Shown here: positions 30,632 to 39,664 of the stretch, in pieces
How the letters are laid out: each line of letters opens with the position of its first letter
Numbering within the stretch: the first letter of the stretch is position 1
From: Rudaea cellulosilytica DSM 22992
Lineage (GTDB): Bacteria; Pseudomonadota; Gammaproteobacteria; Xanthomonadales; Rhodanobacteraceae
Direction of reading: 5' to 3'
Length of the DNA stretch: 64,000 nt
Assembly (NCBI RefSeq): GCF_000378125.1
Contig: NZ_KB899241.1
Location: 2,021,652 to 2,085,651 of the forward strand
Position numbers and translations under genes: made by a program
The notes under the pieces: generated by a model
What the model was told of the DNA's origin: nothing
Seen by the model: the letters and a program-made list of their open reading frames with translations, nothing else
The model's database searches: none

Positions 30632-30940
30632 TGAACTACCCCGATTTTTCGGACGGTTAATTAGACACCTGTGCCTTGGCAAAGTCTTCCGGCGAGCGAT
30701 AGCCCAAGGCACTGTGCGTTCGTTTACGGCAGAGCACCTCGATGTGGTCGAACACTACCGATCGAGCTGCATCGCGATCGGCGAACACCGCGAGGACAGC
30801 CGCTGGCTTGCCGGATGTCTTCAGAAGTCGCAGCGCTTCGCGCTTGAACTCCGCCGTGAACTTTTGTCGCTTCTCCATCGAACACTTCCGTATGAGGATT
30901 GTCCTCGCTTTGTGGTGTCCGAGAAATCAGGGGTGGTCCA
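30632..30940 (-). mobile_element. Internally deleted IS3-family element (309 bp)
   Basis: Ends are related inverted repeats: TGAACTACCCCGATTTTTCG at 30632 and, on the other strand from 30940, TGGACCACCCCTGATTTCTC; both continue GGAC. The minus strand from 30878 to 30657 encodes a fused remnant: [20 protein letters not shown] (start of OrfA) joined to [20 protein letters not shown] (end of OrfB with the RxHSALGY motif). About 900 bases of transposase including the DDE core are gone, so it cannot move itself. No target duplication is visible at the two ends, and the right end abuts the clpB fragment. Confidence 0.85.
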
Positions 30941-30943
30941 AGT

Positions 30944-31149
30944 TGAACATGACGATCAGCGACAAGGCGCTCGACCTGCTCGGCAATGTCGGCTTCGATC
31001 CGGTGTTCGGCGCCCGCCCGCTCAAGCGCGCGATCCAGCAGCAGCTCGAGAATCCGTTGGCCAAGGAGATCCTCGAAGGCAAGTTCCAGCCGGGCGATAC
31101 GGTGGCGGTCGATGCCGAGCATGGTCGGCTGATGTTCGCGAAAAAGTAG
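30944..31149 (+). pseudogene. Duplicated clpB 3' end
   Basis: Bases 30944-31130 are identical to 27439-27625 in clpB (187/187 by direct comparison), including synonymous positions. The frame encodes [20 protein letters not shown] onward to HGRLMFAKK, then TAG. The last codons differ from clpB. Without the rest of the AAA-2 domain it cannot function. The exact identity means a recent copy, or gene conversion between the copies. Confidence 0.92.
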
Positions 31150-31542
31150 CTTGGCCGAATGCCTTGTGGAATGACCGCGCGTTCCACCAGAACGCGTGTG
31201 CGGAAGCCAATAAGCAATTTTAGCCATACGGATCGGCACGATTCGATTCACATCGAACCATATGCCCGGCGTGCGACGGTATGGTGCGCATGCACGTCAA
31301 GACCGAGGTCGACATGCGCATCACCCGTTTCATCCATCGTCGAATCGATCGCTGCAGGCTTGAGGTGCGGCGCCACGCCTGCATCGAGAAGGATCGCCCA
31401 TGATGGGTTGCTTTCGAATTGAAGTAGCACTCTTGGCGGGGTGCCAAATGGCACTTGTCGGGTCGGGCCCCCGAAGTCAGGCTGAAATTTCTGCTTCTCG
31501 ATACAATGGGAACATTCCGCGTTTTCGCTTCGACTCTCAGCG
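31150..31542. other. Intergenic stretch before the CadC-like gene
   Basis: I see no gene in these ~390 bases. It contains a short inverted repeat GTGCCAAATGGCAC near 31440 and AT-richer sequence shortly before 31543 that may hold the promoter. The first part may be the original sequence downstream of clpB. Confidence 0.45.
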
Positions 31543-33846
31543 ATGAATGCAAACTTGCAAACGCTGCGGCGCCTGCCTTCGGCGGAGCAGCTCAAACTGC
31601 AGAATCTGCGCCTGCGCGTCGGTGATCATGCCGTCGACGTCGGCGCACTGCGCGTGATCGGCGAGGGCGAGTCGTCGCGTCTGACCAGCAAGGCCGTCAG
31701 CGTCCTGCTCGAACTCGTGCGCCATGCCGGCAACACGGTCAGCCGCGAACACCTGCTCGAAACCGCATGGAAGGATCGTGTGACCACGCCCGATGTGCTC
31801 ACCCAGGCAGTCAAGGAACTGCGCCGAGCATTTGGCGATGCGCAATACATCGAAACGATTCCGAAAGTCGGTTACCGGCTGCTCGCGGACGTTTCGGTGA
31901 TCGAAGCCGACGAAATTCCGTTTGGTCGCATCGATCATCTTGCGTTGCGTGCTGAAAACGAATCCTGGGTCGAACCTGAGGCAAACGAGACGACCCCGCT
32001 CGCGCTGGCGGCGGCTGCGCGAGCGTTCGCCGCCGGCAGCAAAGCGGAGCCCGTTGAGCCGGTGCCTGCGCAGGTCGTACCCGCCGCGCCCACTGCAAAG
32101 TGGACGCAGTTCGCACCAGCCGTAATGCTGCTCGCGCTCGCCGTCGCGGCAGGCTGGTATTTCATCCGCGGCGGGCGAGTCTCGGCGCCGCCGCCGTGGG
32201 CGGTTTCCAATCTGCGTGCGCTGACTTCGGATCCCGAATCTGAAATTCTGCCGCATATCTCGCCCGACGGCACACGCGTGGCGTTCGGCAAATTGATCGA
32301 AGCAACCGGGCTCGACAGGCTGTTCATTCGCGGCGTCGAGCCGTCGCAGCTCGTGCCGCTGGCGCCGCACACCGAGAAGGCGCACGACATCCGTCCGGTG
32401 TGGTCGTCCGATGGCAGTCACATCGCCTATGAGCGCATCTCCAGGGACAAGTGCACGCTATTCATCGTGTCGAGCCTGGGCGGGCACGAGCGTGAGATCG
32501 GCGATTGCCAGGACTTCGGCACAAGCTACTTCGATTTCGCGCCCGGAGATCAGGATCTCGTCATCGGGTTGCGCGGCAGCGGATCGCAGTCCGACGTGAC
32601 CCTGTCGCGATGGAACATCGCCACCGGCACCGGCGAGCCATTGCAGTATCAACGCGCGAATGGCGAACAAGACATCGAGCCGCGCTATTCGCCGGACGGA
32701 CGCTGGCTGGCGTTCCGTCGCGGCTTTTCGCCGTATAGCGATCTTTATGTGATGCGCGCGGACGGCAGCGGTGTGCGGCAGATCACGCATTTGTCGGGCA
32801 GTCTGCGCGGCTACACGTGGACGGCGGACAGTTCGGCGCTTGTGTTCTCGTCCAATCATCTCGGCAAGTTCGAGTTGTACGCGGTCGGCATCGACGGCGG
32901 ACCGTTGCAGCGTCTCGGCATTGAACATGCGATCTATCCGGATGCCGCACATGCCGTGCACACCGTCGTCTACCAGATTCAGCGCACGATGAGCGCGCTT
33001 GCGGAAGTCGACATCGACGCGCCGCAGACCGTGCCGCGCAAATTGGCCGCTTCGACGGGCAGCGACTCCGCACCCTCAGTCTCGCCGGACGGCAAACACA
33101 TCGCCTTTCTTTCCGATCGCAGCGGTTTCAACCAGGTGTGGCTCTACGACGCCGCCACGGACAGCGCCGAAGCGCTGACCGATTATCGCGATACGGTTCT
33201 TTCCGGCCTGGTCTGGCGCGCCGATTCGGCCGCCCTAGTTGTCACCGTGCGCGAGGAGCCCACCACCTCGCGCCTCGTCGAGATCGATCTGGCGTCGCGC
33301 CGAGCGCGTGACATTTCCGGCAAGGACGAGAGCGTGCTGTTCGGCGGCTACGGCCCGAAGCCGGGGAGTTTCCTGCTCGCCACGGGGACAAGCAGCAGCG
33401 GCGCGCGCCTGCTGTTGCGGGAATCGGCGGACGCGGTCGGGCGCTCCGACAAGGTGCTTGCCACCGGAGTGCAACAGGCCGAAGTCGATGCTGCGCAGGG
33501 TTTCGTCTATTACACCCGCGTCGGGACCGCCGGGTTGTTCCGGTGGACGGCAGCAACGGGCGGAGAGCAGAAGCTGACTGACAAGATCAATGCACTGACT
33601 GTTGGTGACTGGCGTCTCATCGACGGCAAGCTCTGGTATCTCGTGCCTGTCGACGTGCGCGCGGTCGTCCTGCATGAGTTCGATCCAGAGAAGAATGCGG
33701 ACCGCGTGGTCGCCGAATTCCCCATCAGCGTCGGTGGCGTGAATTTCAGCGTCGATCCCGAGCACAGACACATTTACCTGGGTTATGTCGCAAACCAGGA
33801 CACCGATATCGGCGCGTTCGAACTGGAACGGGCGGCGACGCGTTGA
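31543..33846 (+). CDS. CadC-type membrane transcriptional regulator with TolB-like propeller
   Basis: A 767-residue protein. Residues ~40-118 are a winged-helix DNA-binding domain of the OmpR/CadC type (LTSKAVSVLLELVRHAGNTV, then AVKELRRAFGD and ETIPKVGYRLLADV). A linker precedes a single membrane helix at ~188-206 (FAPAVMLLALAVAAGWYFI). The periplasmic ~560 residues are WD40/TolB-like repeats (ILPHISPDGTRVAF, PVWSSDGSHIAYE, RYSPDGRWLAFRR, SVSPDGKHIAFLS). It probably senses an envelope signal with the propeller and binds DNA directly, without phosphorylation. Its targets are unknown; the TBDR genes downstream are candidates. Confidence 0.88.
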   Translation: MNANLQTLRRLPSAEQLKLQNLRLRVGDHAVDVGALRVIGEGESSRLTSKAVSVLLELVRHAGNTVSREHLLETAWKDRVTTPDVLTQAVKELRRAFGDAQYIETIPKVGYRLLADVSVIEADEIPFGRIDHLALRAENESWVEPEANETTPLALAAAARAFAAGSKAEPVEPVPAQVVPAAPTAKWTQFAPAVMLLALAVAAGWYFIRGGRVSAPPPWAVSNLRALTSDPESEILPHISPDGTRVAFGKLIEATGLDRLFIRGVEPSQLVPLAPHTEKAHDIRPVWSSDGSHIAYERISRDKCTLFIVSSLGGHEREIGDCQDFGTSYFDFAPGDQDLVIGLRGSGSQSDVTLSRWNIATGTGEPLQYQRANGEQDIEPRYSPDGRWLAFRRGFSPYSDLYVMRADGSGVRQITHLSGSLRGYTWTADSSALVFSSNHLGKFELYAVGIDGGPLQRLGIEHAIYPDAAHAVHTVVYQIQRTMSALAEVDIDAPQTVPRKLAASTGSDSAPSVSPDGKHIAFLSDRSGFNQVWLYDAATDSAEALTDYRDTVLSGLVWRADSAALVVTVREEPTTSRLVEIDLASRRARDISGKDESVLFGGYGPKPGSFLLATGTSSSGARLLLRESADAVGRSDKVLATGVQQAEVDAAQGFVYYTRVGTAGLFRWTAATGGEQKLTDKINALTVGDWRLIDGKLWYLVPVDVRAVVLHEFDPEKNADRVVAEFPISVGGVNFSVDPEHRHIYLGYVANQDTDIGAFELERAATR

Positions 33847-34173
33847 GCTGAGTCTCAGCAACGGTTGCAGCGGCGGGAACTTCAACAATTTCGATCACTT
33901 CATGTGCCGGTTTCCGCAACCCGCGGTGTGATCGCGCGGAGCACACTTTGCTCGCCCTCTCCAACGGGCAGTGGAAGCGTCACACGGCCATCGGGACCGG
34001 GACCCTGATGGCCGTTTTCATTTCCGCCATCGCGTTGCGCCCGCGCAAGTCGTTGTAACGAAATGATTTCACCGATTGCACCGAAAGATTTCGCCGCGAT
34101 TTCAGCGCAATTTCCGTACAGTCTTGCGGCAGGGTAAGTAAATAAGCGCCTTCTCTCGACACGAAGGTGCACC
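33847..34173. other. Intergenic stretch between CadC-like and AraC genes
   Basis: No gene is recognised. It holds a palindrome GCTGAGTCTCAGC just after the CadC-like stop, a terminator-like hairpin at 33984-34018, and AT-richer sequence near 34060-34140 that probably carries the AraC-gene promoter. Confidence 0.5.
33984..34018 (+). terminator. Terminator-like hairpin after the CadC-like gene
   Basis: Stem ACGGCCATC / GATGGCCGT around a G/C-rich loop, followed by TTTTC. It lies 138 bases after the gene stop. Confidence 0.65.
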
Positions 34174-35046
34174 ATGCCCGCAAGCGTTCAGATCATCAAC
34201 CCCGGAACTCGCTTGACCCTGCCGCGCATAGACGGCGCTGCGCTTTCGATGTTCATCGGCGGAGGCCGCAGCGCCGGCCTGCGCATCGAAGGACCGGCCG
34301 CGGGAGTATGGCTCCCTCTGCGCGGCCGCCTCCAGATTGGCGTAGGCGAGGGTGAAAGCACGCACGCCCGCTTCGAGGCGCGTGCCACCTGCGCCGATGC
34401 CTTCACCCAGGTGACCGGCCGCGGTCACGCCCTGTGGCTGGCCGTGGTCGGCACGCCGGCCGCGTGGCGCGAGGCGCTTGCGGCCGGGCCGACGCGAGAT
34501 TCCGGCCTGCTCCCGGCCACGCACCAGGTCGAACATGCCCTGCTGCGCCGTGCCATGAGCCTGGTGCGCGCGGTGCAGCAAGGCGATGATGCGGTGGCGC
34601 TGGATGGCATGCTCGACGAGATCGGCGCGATGCAGAACCGCTTCGACGAGATGATCGCGCGCTGCCCGGGCCGTACCTGGGCGCAGCGACGCCATGTGTT
34701 CCTGCGCCTGCAGCGCGTCCGCGAACATCTGGCCTGCAATTGCCATCTCGATCTCGACAATGCTGCGCTCGCCCGCATCGCGAGCTACTCGCCTTGGCAT
34801 TTCATCCGCGCCTTTCACGCCGCGTACCACGAGACGCCGCATGCGTTCCTCGTGCGCCAACGCCTGCTGCGCGCACAACGACTGCTGCGCACCAGCCCGC
34901 TCGCGATCGGCGAGATCGCGCTCGCCTGCGGCTTCGAAAATCGCTGCGCGTTCTCGCGCCTGTTCCGCAAGCGCTTCGGTACTACCGCGAGTGTGTTGCG
35001 CAGGGGTGGGGGCGCGCCAATGGCGTTGCGCGCAAACGTGGATTGA
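34174..35046 (+). CDS. AraC-family transcriptional regulator
   Basis: A 290-residue regulator. The N-terminal ~170 residues are a cupin-like effector region without a recognised ligand signature. The C-terminal ~100 residues are two helix-turn-helix units of the AraC type (LARIASYSPWHFIRAFHAAY and IGEIALACGFENRCAFSRLF, then RKRFG), matching the family consensus. The gene is convergent with the TBDR gene at 35143-38067, so local control of that receptor is plausible but no binding site is seen. Confidence 0.9.
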   Translation: MPASVQIINPGTRLTLPRIDGAALSMFIGGGRSAGLRIEGPAAGVWLPLRGRLQIGVGEGESTHARFEARATCADAFTQVTGRGHALWLAVVGTPAAWREALAAGPTRDSGLLPATHQVEHALLRRAMSLVRAVQQGDDAVALDGMLDEIGAMQNRFDEMIARCPGRTWAQRRHVFLRLQRVREHLACNCHLDLDNAALARIASYSPWHFIRAFHAAYHETPHAFLVRQRLLRAQRLLRTSPLAIGEIALACGFENRCAFSRLFRKRFGTTASVLRRGGGAPMALRANVD

Positions 35047-35107
35047 AGAAAGCGCCGCCGATTGCAGCGGCGCGTCCACGTCCGAAAATGGGGCGTTGCC
35101 CGGAAGG

Positions 35108-35133
35108 CCCGGGCCGCGTCACCGCGGCCCGGG
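35108..35133. terminator. Bidirectional hairpin between AraC and TBDR genes
   Basis: Perfect 11-bp stem CCCGGGCCGCG / CGCGGCCCGGG with loop TCAC, between two convergent genes. Confidence 0.7.
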
Positions 35134-35142
35134 AAGCAGCGT

Positions 35143-38067
35143 CTAGAACTTGACCGTAATCTTGCCGAAGAAGTAGCGGCCGACCGTGTCGTAGGTGTTC
35201 ACGTCGGTGTTGGCATTGGCCACGTTTTCTTGGTAGAAGATTGGCGGTTGCTTGTTGCCCACGTTGTCGACACCGACCTGGATCATCGTGTTGAGCGGCT
35301 CGATGTTATAGCCGACCGAGATGTTGTGGTAGGTGTACGCACCGAACTTCAGGATCGCGTTCTCGGGATGCGGATAACAACCGTCCGCACCGGCCGCATC
35401 GCCTGCCGCTGCCGACGCGCCGTTGCACGCGTAGCCGATGCGACCGCGGCCGATGTAGCGCGCCGTCCAGTTGGCGTTGAAGGCACCCCAGTTCCAGTCG
35501 AGCCCGGCCAATGCGCGCCAGCGCACCAAGTTGCCGTAGGTGCGGTCGAAATGGCCGGCGAAACCCTGGGTCACGCCGGTGGTGATGTCGTACTTCTGGA
35601 TGTAGGTCGTCTGGAAGTTCGCGGTGAAATTGCCGAATGACGTCTCCGGCAGCCGATAGCGCAGGTTCAAGTCGGCGCCCTCGGTCACCAGTGTGCCGGC
35701 ATTGAACGAGGACTCGTAGATGTACTTGATCTGGCCGTAGCTTGAGCCGGATGTGTTGCGGGTGATCAGCTGGCAGGTCTCCTGGACGCCGTAGTAGCAC
35801 GAGGTCAGGATCGTCTGCGCGATGCCGGGGCCGGACACGATCAGGTTGTCGAGCACGATGCGGTAATAGTCGGCGCTGACCGAGAGGCCCGGCAGCCAGT
35901 TCGGATCGTAGACAAATCCGTAGTCGAACGACTTGCCGTGCTCAGGCTGCAGATTGATCTTGGTGCCGAAGGCGCTGTTCGAATAGACCGAGCCGTTGAC
36001 GATGCCGTTGGTCTGGCTGGTTCCGGTGTTCTGGAACACATAACCTTGGCAAGCCGGGTTGCTGGCCACGGACGCCGGTCCGCAGGGATCCGTTGCCGTC
36101 GCCGAGTCGGCCGAAGGGCCGGCAAACAGGTCGGTGACCGACGGTGCACGGAACACCTTCGACACCGTCGCGCGCAGCAGCAGGTCTTCGATCGGTTTCA
36201 ACTCGATCGCGACCTTCCAGTTGTTGGTGCTGCCGAAGTTCGAGTACTTCGAGTAGCGGTCGCCGAGGGTCAGGTTGAGGCTGTGCACGAACGGCTGGTC
36301 CTTGAGGATCGGGACGAGCAATTCGGCGTAGGCCTCCTTGACGTTGTAGCCGCCCTGCGTGTTGGCAGTGCAGATCGAGCTCGGGCCCGAGCAGGAAATC
36401 GACGCGATGTTGCCCGCGGCGTCGCGTGTGATCTGGCTGACCAGTTGCGCGTCGGCCACCGAATCGACGTATTCCTTGCGGTAAGACGCGCCGGCGGCGA
36501 AGCCGACGTCGCCGGCCGGCAGGCTGAACAACGAGCTCGAGCTCACGCCGAATTCTGCCGACTTCATCTGGTAGTTGAGCGGCGAGTTCTTGTAGCTGGT
36601 CTTGGCGCTTTGCAGCAGGGAGATCGTGTTGGGATCGTAGATGTTGAAGATGTTGATCGGGTTGCACGACGCCTGGGTGCAGGCAAAGTTCGAGGTCAGC
36701 CTGCTGTAGTTGATGTAGTTCGCGTTCTCGCCGTGCTGGGTGACTTTGCCGTAGCTCGCGTCGGCGAACCAGGTCCAGCTCGAATCGGCGAAACTGCCTT
36801 TGAAGCCTGCGGTGACCAGGTCATGCGTGGTCGAGAAGTTCGTCTGGCGCGGGCCAAGGCTCGACAGACGCGTCTTGAACTCGTTGTATTGCTGCGAGCC
36901 GTCGGGCGCGTTGCCGAAGGCGACGCCGAACGGGTTGTAGTACTGGTTCGACGGGATGTACAGGTTGTCCTGTTGTGCGTCGAGCGGCACCGGCGCGATC
37001 TGCGTACGCGATACGGTCTTGTTGTGGAAGATCTCCATGAACGCTTCGACGTTGTCGGTGATCTTGTAGTTGCCCAGCGCGAACAGGCCGGTGCGCTCGC
37101 TCGGTGTCTGGTCGTAGTTGCCTACGGCCTGGTAGTTGAACGCGTCTTGCTGGCCGTTGTAGCAGCGATAGTCGCTGAGCGACGTACCGGTGGTGCCGTC
37201 CTTGCGCGTGACCCGGCCGCCGTTGCCGGCGATGCCTTTGCAGCCATTGAACGGGGCGCCGCCGAGTATGCTCGCAGGCAGGCTGATCGCGCCGTTCGGC
37301 GTGCGGCTCGAACCGCCGTGGACGACGTAGCCGGTGTTGTACTTGTACAAAGCGTCGTGCGAGTACGCACGATTTGCCGCGAGCACCGAATCGGTCTTGT
37401 TGTAGTTGATGCCAAGCAGGATGCTGCCCTTGTCGGTCGATTGGCCGAACATCGCATGCACGGCCCTGCGTTGACCGTCGTCATGGTCGCTGATGCCGTA
37501 GTCGACGCCGATCTCGGCACCCTGGTAGTTGTTGCGCGTGATGATGTTGACCACGCCGGCAACCGCATCCGAGCCGTAGACGGCCGAGGAGCCGTCGCTC
37601 AGTACTTCGATGCGCTCGACTGCCGAGGCGGGGATGATATTGAGGTCCTGCAATTGGAACGGCACACGGTGGCCGTTGATCAGCAGCAGCGAACGCTGGG
37701 TGCCGAGGCCGCGCAACGAAATCGTCGACGCACCGGTACCGCCGCCGTTGTTGACGTTGGGGTTCATGGCGTTGCCCGCCATGGAAGGCAATTGCTGGAT
37801 CAGGTCGCCGAGCGTGACCTTGCCGGACTTCTCGATCGCGGCATGGTCGATGGTGAGAACCGGGTTGGCGGTTTCCATGTCGACGCGGCGGATGTTCGAG
37901 CCGGTGACGACGATGGTTTCCAGATTCTGCGACTTGGCGTTGTCGGCGGCGGGCGCTGCGTTCTGCGCCGCGGCCGGAACGGCGACGAGGCAGGCGAGCG
38001 AAGTTCCGGCCAGCGGCCACGCGCGCAAGGCATGGCGTATCGCTGTGCTGAGCACATGTTGGGGCAT
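35143..38067 (-). CDS. TonB-dependent receptor (974 aa)
   Basis: Signal peptide (LAGTSLACLVAVPAAAQ), a TonB-box-like LETIVVTGSNIRR, then the plug (NPVLTIDHAAIEKSGKVTLG; ISLRGLGTQRSLLLINGHRV; EVLSDGSSAVYGSDAVAGVV) and a 22-strand-type barrel ending GRYFFGKITVKF with the terminal Phe. The long, Gln/Asn-rich barrel with Cys pairs (STARTING near CKGIAG and CYNGQQ) resembles Xanthomonadales receptors for large substrates. GAGGAGATC precedes the ATG. Substrate unknown; the AraC gene next to it is convergent. Confidence 0.93.
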   Translation of the reverse strand: MPQHVLSTAIRHALRAWPLAGTSLACLVAVPAAAQNAAPAADNAKSQNLETIVVTGSNIRRVDMETANPVLTIDHAAIEKSGKVTLGDLIQQLPSMAGNAMNPNVNNGGGTGASTISLRGLGTQRSLLLINGHRVPFQLQDLNIIPASAVERIEVLSDGSSAVYGSDAVAGVVNIITRNNYQGAEIGVDYGISDHDDGQRRAVHAMFGQSTDKGSILLGINYNKTDSVLAANRAYSHDALYKYNTGYVVHGGSSRTPNGAISLPASILGGAPFNGCKGIAGNGGRVTRKDGTTGTSLSDYRCYNGQQDAFNYQAVGNYDQTPSERTGLFALGNYKITDNVEAFMEIFHNKTVSRTQIAPVPLDAQQDNLYIPSNQYYNPFGVAFGNAPDGSQQYNEFKTRLSSLGPRQTNFSTTHDLVTAGFKGSFADSSWTWFADASYGKVTQHGENANYINYSRLTSNFACTQASCNPINIFNIYDPNTISLLQSAKTSYKNSPLNYQMKSAEFGVSSSSLFSLPAGDVGFAAGASYRKEYVDSVADAQLVSQITRDAAGNIASISCSGPSSICTANTQGGYNVKEAYAELLVPILKDQPFVHSLNLTLGDRYSKYSNFGSTNNWKVAIELKPIEDLLLRATVSKVFRAPSVTDLFAGPSADSATATDPCGPASVASNPACQGYVFQNTGTSQTNGIVNGSVYSNSAFGTKINLQPEHGKSFDYGFVYDPNWLPGLSVSADYYRIVLDNLIVSGPGIAQTILTSCYYGVQETCQLITRNTSGSSYGQIKYIYESSFNAGTLVTEGADLNLRYRLPETSFGNFTANFQTTYIQKYDITTGVTQGFAGHFDRTYGNLVRWRALAGLDWNWGAFNANWTARYIGRGRIGYACNGASAAAGDAAGADGCYPHPENAILKFGAYTYHNISVGYNIEPLNTMIQVGVDNVGNKQPPIFYQENVANANTDVNTYDTVGRYFFGKITVKF

Positions 38068-38327
38068 CTTGATCTCCTCGAAAAAAGCTGTCTACGGCCG
38101 GGGCTGGCCGGTGCGCGCAAGCGTTACAAATCCGTTGCGAGGAAATGTGCCCAAGAGCGGTCTATCGCTTTGCCGCAATTGCGCGCTGGCGCATGCCGCG
38201 AGCGCAGCACCAGCTGCGGCGGCTTTCGCCCAACGACTACTATGTGGGCCGGCAATTACTGCAACCCATTGCGCCGCGCATTTGGTGAGGATCGAGGCGC
38301 CGATCGAGCCACAGCAAATGAGGATTC

Positions 38328-39074
38328 ATGTTCGCAAACAGATCACGAAGATTCATCCTGTGCCTCGCGGCGCTCGCTCCGCTTGCGGTGCATGCCGGCA
38401 CCTGCGAGGTGCAGGGCGGAGCAACACGCACGCATCTGGTCGAGCTGTACACCAGCGAAGGCTGCAATTCCTGTCCGCCCGCGGAGCAGTGGATGAGTTC
38501 GATTCGCGACAAGGAAGGCCTGGTCGGACTCGAATTCCACGTCGACTACTGGGACTCGCCGGCCTGGCATGATCCCTACGCGAAACAGGCCTGGGCGCGG
38601 CGCCAGGAGGTGAAGGCGAAGCAAGCCAAGGCACAGGTGTACACACCGCAGATCTGGCTCGACGGCAAGCTGTGGAAAAGTTGGCCGAAGGGCGAGGCGC
38701 CGGGCGCCGAGCAGCCGGCAGTCGCGCAGATGCCGCTCACGCTGCGCATATCCGCGGAGACCGGCGACAAGGTCAAGGTGCGCCTGCAGGCGACCGGGTC
38801 GGGAAACCCCGAGCACAAACGATTCTATGTCGCCCTGACCGAGAACCGGCTGGCGCAGGAGATACGCGGCGGAGAGAACAAGGGCCGTCGCCTCGAGCAC
38901 GATCAGGTCGTGCGCGACTTCATCGGGCCGTTGCGCTTGCCGGAGGCGCAGGCCGAGTTGAAGGTCCCGACAGGCATGGCGCTGCCGAACGCTGCCGTTG
39001 TCGCCTTCGTGCAGGACGAGGACGGCGGTGAGATGGTACAAGTCCTGCGTCTGCCGTTGACGGAGTGCAAATGA
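38328..39074 (+). CDS. DUF1223 family secreted thioredoxin-fold protein
   Basis: A 248-residue exported protein (signal peptide FILCLAALAPLAVHAG). The DUF1223 core is clear: LVELYTSEGCNSCPPAEQWM with a CxxC pair, then GLEFHVDYWDSPAWHDPYAK and QVYTPQIWLDGK. The family has a thioredoxin-like fold; the enzymatic role is not established. It overlaps the next gene by ATGA, so the pair is probably an operon. Confidence 0.9.
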   Translation: MFANRSRRFILCLAALAPLAVHAGTCEVQGGATRTHLVELYTSEGCNSCPPAEQWMSSIRDKEGLVGLEFHVDYWDSPAWHDPYAKQAWARRQEVKAKQAKAQVYTPQIWLDGKLWKSWPKGEAPGAEQPAVAQMPLTLRISAETGDKVKVRLQATGSGNPEHKRFYVALTENRLAQEIRGGENKGRRLEHDQVVRDFIGPLRLPEAQAELKVPTGMALPNAAVVAFVQDEDGGEMVQVLRLPLTECK

Positions 39075-39604
39075 TGAACACCACGACCTTGCGTGAGATC
39101 TCGCTCGGTGTCGACCAATCGGGCAAGCGTTCGCCCGCCGCGTGGCGGACCGTGCTCGGCGCAGGTGCCGCCGCGGCGACGCTCGATCTGGTTTACGCCT
39201 GCACCCTCGTCTATTTTCTGCGCGGCATGAGCCCGCAGCGCCTTTTGCAGTCGATCGCGAGCGGCATCTACGGACAGGAATCCTACTCCGGCGGCTGGGC
39301 CACGGCCGCGGTCGGCTTCGCCGCGCACTACTTCATCCTGATCGTCGCGGCGTGGTGGTTCTTCCTCGCCAGCAAACGCCTGCGCGTCTTGCGCGAGCAG
39401 CCCGTGGCCTGCGGCATCGCCTACGGCGTCGCGATCTACGTCACGATGAATTTCGTCGTCCTGCCACTGTCGAACGCGCCATTTGCAAACAAGGCTTTTG
39501 ATCTGGCGATCACCTTGCCGCGCCTCGTCGAATTCGGCATGCATCTCGTCTTCGGTCTGATCATCGCGCTGGTCGTGCGTCGTTACTGGCGCCGGACGAT
39601 TTAA
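39071..39604 (+). CDS. Small integral membrane protein, unknown function
   Basis: A 177-residue protein with about four membrane helices (AGAAAATLDLVYACTLVYFL; GFAAHYFILIVAAWWFFLAS; CGIAYGVAIYVTMNFVVLPL; HLVFGLIIALVV). No family is recognised with confidence. It starts at the ATG overlapping the DUF1223 stop, and the tandem ATGATG makes 39074 an alternative. The two probably act in the same envelope process. Confidence 0.7.
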   Translation: MMNTTTLREISLGVDQSGKRSPAAWRTVLGAGAAAATLDLVYACTLVYFLRGMSPQRLLQSIASGIYGQESYSGGWATAAVGFAAHYFILIVAAWWFFLASKRLRVLREQPVACGIAYGVAIYVTMNFVVLPLSNAPFANKAFDLAITLPRLVEFGMHLVFGLIIALVVRRYWRRTI

Positions 39605-39610
39605 GAAAAG

Positions 39611-39635
39611 CGAACCGGGCATTGCGCCCGGTTCG
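39611..39635. terminator. Bidirectional terminator between convergent genes
   Basis: Perfect 10-bp stem CGAACCGGGC / GCCCGGTTCG with loop ATTGC. On the minus strand it is followed by CTTTTCTTAA, so it fits best as the terminator of the TBDR gene at 39665. Confidence 0.75.
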
Positions 39636-39664
39636 TGGTTCCCACAACCCGCAATGGACGGCGG

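Noticed and set aside
35938-38496. An 852-residue open frame opposite the TBDR at 35143-38067
   Set aside because: Antisense shadow; no domain, and the minus-strand receptor is complete with signal peptide and terminal Phe.
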